From Hormiphora californensis (lineage: Eukaryota > Ctenophora > Tentaculata > Cydippida > Pleurobrachiidae), in the NCBI GenBank assembly GCA_020137815.1, contig CM035359.1, positions 5,056,032 through 5,120,031 on the forward strand: 64,000 bases of DNA, read 5' to 3'. Positions 57,960-64,000 of the stretch are shown here, one piece after another (the first letter of the stretch is position 1; every line of letters begins with the position of its first letter). Made by a program: the position numbers and the translations under genes. The notes under the pieces are model-generated. The model was not told the origin of the DNA. It worked only from the letters and a program-made list of their open reading frames with translations, and did not search any database.

Positions 57960-59072
57960 ATGAGTACTAACACCCGTAAACCAAGGAAGGTCTGGTCTAA
58001 GCAAGAGAACCTAGACTTGGTGTACTGCTACTACAGCAGCAACCCAGGCACATCCGGATCCTGGAAGAGGCTCGAACGCCTATGGGAAGACAAGGGACAC
58101 GACCCATTAACAGGTGCCAAACTCTCAAGCCAGTTCAGATCAATAGAGAAATCTGGACACATGGTAACACCGCAGGAGATGGCTGATCAGCGAATGCTAG
58201 CAGGGCTAGCAGCATCTGGCCTAAATATACTCCCGGAGGTGGATCTCACGGTGAATGATAACACTGCGGGTCCGAGTACCTCGGCAAATGGGGACACCAC
58301 CGATCCCCCACCACCACCCCCAACTAGAGTGCCACGAACGAAATGGACCACAGAAATGAACATTACGCTCGTGTTCATCCACTCGTACTCACAACCTGAA
58401 AAAAGAGGAGTATGGAACCGAGTGGAGGAAAGGTGGTCAAAGACAACCTACCCTTCCAAGACTGATGACCAGCTTAGATCCCAACTGAGATCTATAACTC
58501 AGTCGGGACTCCTTTCACCACAGAAGCTGATGGAAATCAGAACAGCGGCCGTAGCCGACCGTGAAGCAACTGAATCGGCACGACAGGCTGTGGTAGAGGA
58601 CAACCCACCCCCAGAAACCATTGAACCCCCCACAAACCCAGTGGAAGAGGAAGGGCCATCACCGGACCCGGAAATCAGGGAGCAGTTCAAGAAACTACTT
58701 GAGGAACCAAGCTCTATCAAAGTCACCGACCTGAGACAGGTCCCCTGGGGGAAGCTACGAGTGGCAATTGACCGACTCAGCCCGGTAATCAAGTCCTTTG
58801 AAACTCCAGACCTTACCGCACTGAACACGCTACTGATGGCCGTAGCCCATGTGGTCCGAGAACAGATGGGCGTTAAGGCACCAAGCGAACCCACCAACAA
58901 CACCCCCAGAAGGAATAAACAACCTATGTGGCTGCGACGACTCGAAGAGAGTGTCGCCAAGCTTCGCTCAGACCTCTCCAGGCTGACCGAAATGAGCAGA
59001 GGTGCCACCCACAAGTTCCAAACTATAGAAGATACCCGCTGCTGCCCAAGAAGGGCTATAAACAAGTTATAG
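57960..59072 (+). CDS. LINE ORF, N-terminal part with two Myb/SANT-like repeats
   Basis: 370 residues from a good ATG. Two similar repeats are visible, at about 10-65 (VWSKQENLDLVYCYY ... WKRLERLWED ... LSSQFRSIEKSGHM) and 127-180 (KWTTEMNITLVFIHSYSQ ... WNRVEERWSK ... LRSQLRSITQSGLL), each with Myb-like spaced tryptophans and a basic last helix. Such domains bind DNA in several RLE elements, which would help target the insertion site. Proline- and acid-rich linkers follow. The frame ends at 59072, while the reverse-transcriptase frame continues in the -1 frame, overlapping from 58928. I see no classic slippery heptamer in the overlap, so a simple indel is the likelier cause. Confidence 0.7.
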   Translation: MSTNTRKPRKVWSKQENLDLVYCYYSSNPGTSGSWKRLERLWEDKGHDPLTGAKLSSQFRSIEKSGHMVTPQEMADQRMLAGLAASGLNILPEVDLTVNDNTAGPSTSANGDTTDPPPPPPTRVPRTKWTTEMNITLVFIHSYSQPEKRGVWNRVEERWSKTTYPSKTDDQLRSQLRSITQSGLLSPQKLMEIRTAAVADREATESARQAVVEDNPPPETIEPPTNPVEEEGPSPDPEIREQFKKLLEEPSSIKVTDLRQVPWGKLRVAIDRLSPVIKSFETPDLTALNTLLMAVAHVVREQMGVKAPSEPTNNTPRRNKQPMWLRRLEESVAKLRSDLSRLTEMSRGATHKFQTIEDTRCCPRRAINKL

Positions 59073-59900
59073 AAGAAGTGAAGCAGAGACTGCTAGCGAA
59101 GGCCGGAAAGATTAAGAGATACAAGAAGAAGCAGCAGACATTCGTTGACAACAACCTGTTCCAGAACAACCAACGAAACTTTTACCGGAAACTGGAGAAA
59201 CGTGGATCGGACCCCACGCCACTCGATTGTACTCCAGAAGACCAGACCAGGACGCTTAACTTCTGGAAAAACATCTGGGAAAACGAGGCTGGTCATAACA
59301 CTGAAGCAGAATGGTTAGACGGAGTCCAGGAGAACTTTGAAACAGTCAGCCAACAGGAAGAGTTTCAGATCACCACGGAAAGAGTTGCAGCTCGGGTGAA
59401 AGGAATGACCAACTGGTCAACCCCAGGTATAGATGGTCTCCACGCCTTCTGGATTAAACACACGACTTGCCTCCATGGTCGGATAGCTGAGCTACTCAAT
59501 GAAAGTCTCATTACGAGTCAAGTCCCGGCATGGATGACTGAAGGCAGGACCTTCCTCCTGATTAAAGACCCCAAGAAGGGTATGTCAAACCCGGGGAACT
59601 TTAGACCCATAACCTGCCTTCCGAACCTCTGGAAGCTGTATACAGGAATATTATCAGAAGACATCTACCAGCACCTCGATGGTAACGGGCTCTTTCCGGA
59701 AGAGCAGAAGGGATGCCGGAAAAAGAGCAGAGGGTGTAAGGAGCAACTAGCAATCGACAAACTGATCTTGCGACATTGCAAACGCTCAAAGTCTTCCTTG
59801 TATATGGCTTTCATAGACTACCAGAAGGCATACGACTCGATCCCCCACTCCTGGATCCTTAAGTCAATGGAGATGTGCGGGATAAACCCTCAGATAATCC
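58928..59900 (+). pseudogene. LINE reverse transcriptase, N-terminal half (interrupted)
   Basis: In the -1 frame relative to the Myb-like part. Motifs: TPGIDGLHAFW, NPGNFRPITCLPNLWK, EEQKGCRKKSRGC, and the first catalytic Asp block (MAFIDYQKAYDSIPH near 59805). At 59901 it runs into the foldback element; the remainder resumes at 61129. Confidence 0.75.
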
Positions 59901-61120
59901 GGCAGGTGAGTAGAACTTCGCTCCTAATAAAAGGCTGCAATAAAAGGCTGCAGAAAAAGGCTGCAGAAAAAGGCTGCAGTAAAAGGCTGCAGTAAAAGGC
60001 TGCAGAAAAAGGCTGCAATAAAAGGCTGCAATAAAAGGCTGCAAGGGATCACGTATCCAACCAGACTAAAGCGTGGGATAGACCGAATCGTCCTCCCCTA
60101 ATAGTGTTTCGTATCACGTATCGGCTGTAAAGAGACCGAATCACCCTCCCCTAATTATAGTGATTCGTGTCACGTATCCAACTAGACCATAGGCGATAGA
60201 GAGACCGAGATAGAGACCGAGATAGAGAGCGAGTACGAGTGAGAACTGAGAGAGTGAAAAATCAGAATCACGGTATGGTATCACGTACCATGGTATCCTC
60301 TAATGAAAAGCGGTTACCAATTGACAATGAGACCTCATCGGTCCCGATACGTGATTCTCTACCGCTATCCCACCGCTATGTATTCTCCATTAGTCTATGA
60401 TAGGTGAACCAAGTGGTTGGGTGGTTTACCTGTCATATTGTGAGTGCGTGTAGCACTCATGGTGCTACACGCTCAATCAATAGATCGGTAAGCGGACTCT
60501 AGTGCTAAAATCACGAAAAGCGAACTCGAGATTTCGCCGTTTTCTACCTCATTAGACCAACACTCTCAATAGTTACTGACTACCTCTACTGAATCGTGGA
60601 TCGATACGGAAAGACTAATGGAGAATACATAGCGGTGGGATAGCGGTAGAGAATCACGTATCGGGACCGATGAGGTCTCATTGTCAATTGGTAACCGCTT
60701 TTCATTAGAGGATACCATGGTACGTGATACCATACCGTGATTCTGATTTTTCACTCTCTCAGTTCTCACTCGTACTCGCTCTCTATCTCGGTCTCTATCT
60801 CGGTCTCTCTATCGCCTATGGTCTAGTTGGATACGTGACACGAATCACTATAATTAGGGGAGGGTGATTCGGTCTCTTTACAGCCGATACGTGATACGAA
60901 ACACTATTAGGGGAGGACGATTCGGTCTATCCCACGCTTTAGTCTGGTTGGATACGTGATCCCTTGCAGCCTTTTATTGCAGCCTTTTATTGCAGCCTTT
61001 TTCTGCAGCCTTTTACTGCAGCCTTTTACTGCAGCCTTTTTCTGCAGCCTTTTTCTGCAGCCTTTTATTGCAGCCTTTTATTGCAGCCTTTTATTAGGAG
61101 CGAAGTTCTACTCACCTGCC
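59901..61120. mobile_element. Foldback element, 1220 bp, 8-bp target duplication
   Basis: Arms 59901-60397 and 60612-61120 are inverted copies starting GGCAGGTGAGTAGAACTTCG. GATAATCC flanks both sides (59893-59900 and 61121-61128). Each arm holds about nine subterminal AAAAGGCTGCA repeats; the central loop is about 215 bp. Taking out the element and one GATAATCC copy would leave the LINE frame continuous. The duplication length fits hAT or P superfamilies; the GGCAGG terminus does not decide. Confidence 0.9.
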
Positions 61121-61128
61121 GATAATCC

Positions 61129-62495
61129 GACTATTCGAGTCATCATTCCAGCAGTGTATTGTCAACATCGTCCAATCTGGGTCAGACTTAGGTAAAATAC
61201 ACATCAAGAGAGGCCTCTTCCAAGGAGACTCCGTCTCCCCTATTCACTTTATTATAGGCCTGATCCCCCTGTCCATGCTCCTAGCTGCCCAAGGAAGGGG
61301 CTACACCATATCTAACCCAGTAGCTCCAGATCCAGATATTAGTATTAACCACCGCCTATACATGGACGATCTTAAGCTGTATGCCAGCTCGAAAGAGGAC
61401 CTTCAGCAGCTCTTAGCAGTCACTGAGAAGTTTAGCACTGACATCAACATGTCCTTTGGTCTATCCAAGTGCGGAGCTCTAGACATTGTGGACGGAGTCA
61501 GAAGTCGGATGCAGGGAATAAGCCTACCCAGTGGAGACAGAATACCCGAGGTGGAAGATGGAGGCTATAAGTACCTCGGCATCCTGGAGGTTGACCGTAT
61601 TCTTCATCAAGAAATGAAAGCTAAGGTCAAAGCCGAATACACCCGAAGAGTCAAGAAACTACTGTCCGCGAGCCTGCAAGGCAAGAACCTCATCACAGCA
61701 ATCAACACATGGGCAATACCTGTGATCCGTTACGGTGCCGGAATACTGGACTGGTCCACTTCTGAAGCCAGTGGACTAGACATGATGACTAGGAAGATCC
61801 TGAGAAGAGGAGTCATCAAGAGCAACAGTGACATCGAAGCCGATGTCTTTGCTGCCCAGGATCAAGCCATTCGCACGAACTGGTTGAGAGCTGCCATACA
61901 GAAAGAGACTGAAGTGACTGAGAAGTGCCGGATCTGTAACCAACACAACGAGTCGGTGGAACACATCCTAAACGGATGCACGAAACTTGCCAACGGAGAC
62001 TACAAACTCCGACACGATCGAGTAGCTGCTGCCCTGCACTGGGGAATATGCAAGGACCACGGATTTCCTACCGAATCAAAGTGGTGGAGCCACTATGCAG
62101 AGAAAGTGCTCGAGAATGAGAACTGCAAGATCCTCTGGGATTTCCACATTCAGACGGATAACCCCATCGAGGCATGTAAACCTGACTTGGTCCTTCTAGA
62201 CAAACTAAAGAAGGAAGCGCTTCTGATCGATGTCGCTGTACCAAAGGACAGGTCAGTCTCGGACAGGGAGATGGAGAAGATCGAGAAGTACCAAGAACTA
62301 CGGAGGGAGCTCACACGAATTTGGGATCTTAAAAAGGCCACGGTCATCCCTATCGTGATCGGAGCTCTTGGCGGAGTCAGCCCCCGACTGGAGAAGTACC
62401 TGACTGCTATAACCCGCCAAATTTACCCTTCACAGCTTCAAAAGTCAGTCCTCTTTAACTCGATGAACACGCTCCGGAAAGTTCTCGACATGTAA
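61129..62495 (+). pseudogene. LINE reverse transcriptase C-terminal half, zinc knuckle and RLE
   Basis: Continues the reverse transcriptase with a GLFQGDSVSP block and catalytic YMDDLKLYA (61360-61386), the knuckle CRICNQHNESVEHILNGC (C-x2-C-x8-H-x4-C, about 61926-61980), and an RLE signature KPDLVLLDKLKK...LIDVAVPKD (about 62178-62250). The first ATG after the insertion is at 61275. Catalytic residues look intact, so the element was probably active until the two breaks. Confidence 0.75.
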
Positions 62496-62890
62496 TATAC
62501 CTCCCGAGCTGTCCCCCCTGTTATTGTCATTTATTTTTATACCCTTTTTACCCGTTCCTGCTTGCCCCTAGATTTCCCTAGATTCAGACGGTTTGCTTCT
62601 TCAGTTCCTGATAAGTTGTCTCTTCTTAGGCTCCGTTCCAGAAGGTTGGGCTTCTTTCCAGATAGCTTAGGAGGTCTTATGCTCCGCCAACTTGAGCTTT
62701 AACTCCCCTTTAAATGTTTTTCCCTTACTTTAACCCATATGTACATTGTTCAACTTACCCCTATGTACATTGTTTTACCTACCTTTACTCCGCAGGCCCT
62801 CCGGGCCCTCAGATCCAACAGGATCCGGGCTCGGGGGATTTAACCCTGCTCACGCATGGGACCTTACGGCCCCATGCGGGAGTGGTGCGT

Positions 62891-64000
62891 GTAGTGGACC
62901 GAGAGAGAGAGAGGGGGGGGGGGGGTTCAGAAAGAGAAAGGAGGGGATGTTATGTGTGTCCCAACTAATAGGTTTTGCCCCATCCCTTTCTGATAACACT
63001 GTTATAAGGGGATGGGGGCAAAACGGTTTTACCAAAACCTGTTAGTTGGGAAATTGCTACGTTATTTATAACTTGTAACTACATCTAGCAAGGGTATTAA
63101 CTCGCTACATAAATACCAATGTCTGGTGGTAGATATATTATAGAAGATCAAGACCCCTTCGGGTAAAGATACTGTCGTCCACTAACTACTACGTGGAACA
63201 CATCGGGTGGTGAGGAATTCTGCATGTGAAGGACTGGAAATCCACATTATAGGGACTATCTTGGGGTTTGTACAGTTTCTTCACCATCATCACAGCATTT
63301 TGTTCGTTCCCTTCTAGTCCATGTCTACAAATGTGTACCCCTCTTTTATCCCCCTCATCGGCTCACAATCCGGTTTAAACCCGGTCATTCCCCAATTTCA
63401 TTAGACCACCTACCCGGCCCTACCTGCTCCCGGAGATCAAGAGAGATAACTATCCCATACGTATTCGAGCCTCCACCCCTTTGCCCCCCCCCCCCCCCCC
63501 CATTAGAACCCTACCAATTTGGCTGGGACCATCGCCCTTTGGGCCAAGAACTGATATGAAATAACAATGCTTGCGTAGCAAAAAAGGTCGAGAGCTATTA
63601 TAGTAGAGTAGATAACTACATCGACCTCTCCCAATTGTTCCAGTTTTTCTCACATCAGTTTGGAGCCTCGACACGACCTCTAAACATGTGTTACTTTTTC
63701 ACAAACTGTTTTCATCTTGGTGTAATCAGCAGTTGAAATGTTGCTGATCATAACAAAAACCTGACTAAATTTTTTCAACTTGGGGTAAAACCATGGGTGT
63801 CAAAAGTTAGCTCTAGGTCCCCTGAGTAACCATCCGGAGACTCCAAGAGATATTTCAAGCCGTTCTCCTGTAATCATTAATCCTGGTAGAGCACATATTT
63901 GAGTATGGACGTACGTACAATTGCCTACAACCTCAACTTTAATGTATAACGTTAATGTGCGTCTCTCTCTTTTCTCCCCCTTGAGAAAGAGTTATCTCGC
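62891..64000. other. Right-end region: palindrome and homopolymer, no gene
   Basis: (GA)n/G run at 62898-62928; inverted repeat 62957-63051 (CCCAACTAATAGGTTTTG with its complement), possibly a 95-bp MITE; C run at 63486-63501. No exon recognised. Confidence 0.45.

Larger units (their letters stand above)
57730..62890 (+). mobile_element. Second RLE-type LINE, split by a foldback insertion
   Basis: Boundaries are approximate. The coding order is Myb-like N-terminus, reverse transcriptase, zinc knuckle and RLE endonuclease, followed by a 3' UTR of about 390 bp with a CATGGGACCTTACGGCCCCATG-type hairpin near 62855. It differs strongly from the element at 11791-16284 and belongs to another RLE lineage. 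It carries two breaks: a frame change near 59030 and the insertion at 59901-61120. Confidence 0.8.

Noticed and set aside
59030-59072. Programmed -1 frameshift in the second LINE
   Set aside because: The frame relation fits -1, but no X-XXY-YYZ heptamer was found in the overlap; an indel is simpler.

Overview
The window is animal nuclear DNA, probably from an early-branching or other invertebrate metazoan. The evidence is a spliced secreted protein of immunoglobulin-like units, three rhodopsin-class GPCRs (one with LDL-receptor class A modules), a coiled-coil gene and a small secreted lectin-like gene, all with short GT-AG introns. I cannot name the species. The sequence is dense in mobile elements: two RLE-type (R2-like) LINEs, one complete gag-only LTR element, a Penelope-like remnant, many foldback elements and MITEs, and long mini- and microsatellites. 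All exon models were made by eye from splice sites, phase and open frames; no search was run.

Layout. 0.7-1.1 kb: two exons of an Ig-like gene (minus strand). 1.5-5.2 kb: inverted-repeat elements and GA tracts. 5.0-5.8 kb: three-exon secreted lectin-like gene (plus strand). 6.1-33.4 kb: one proposed 24-exon minus-strand gene for a protein of about 935 residues made of Ig-like units. Its intron 10 is almost filled by an R2-like LINE bounded by 330-bp direct repeats. Its intron 9 (about 14.6 kb) holds three single-exon GPCR genes, one plus and two minus, together with MITEs and a 51-bp minisatellite. 34-38 kb: CT/GA repeats, a Penelope-like GIY-YIG remnant, a small element with 168-bp direct repeats around a gag-like ORF, and foldbacks. 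38.9-43.8 kb: a full LTR retrotransposon (minus strand) whose gag starts inside the LTR. 46-52.6 kb: a tandem duplication, a 2.8-kb palindromic element and a 2.4-kb satellite with an 11-bp unit. 53.1-56.1 kb: the 3' nine exons of a coiled-coil gene (minus strand). 56.6-57.7 kb: a 78-bp minisatellite. 57.7-62.9 kb: a second RLE LINE (plus strand) with Myb-like N-terminal repeats, split by a 1.2-kb foldback element that left a clean 8-bp target duplication.

The host genes look like a cell-surface or secreted set (Ig-like protein, lectin, orphan receptors) in a neighbourhood repeatedly invaded by elements. Almost all insertions fall in introns or intergenic DNA. Several element families can be defined from the window itself: a hAT-like MITE family (three copies with intact 8-bp target duplications), a TTAA-flanked MITE and a second 8-bp-duplicating foldback. 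The most useful leads are the nested receptor cluster with its shared splice-acceptor-next-to-ATG arrangement, the gag-in-LTR element with a tRNA-like primer site, and the LINE flanked by unusually long direct repeats.
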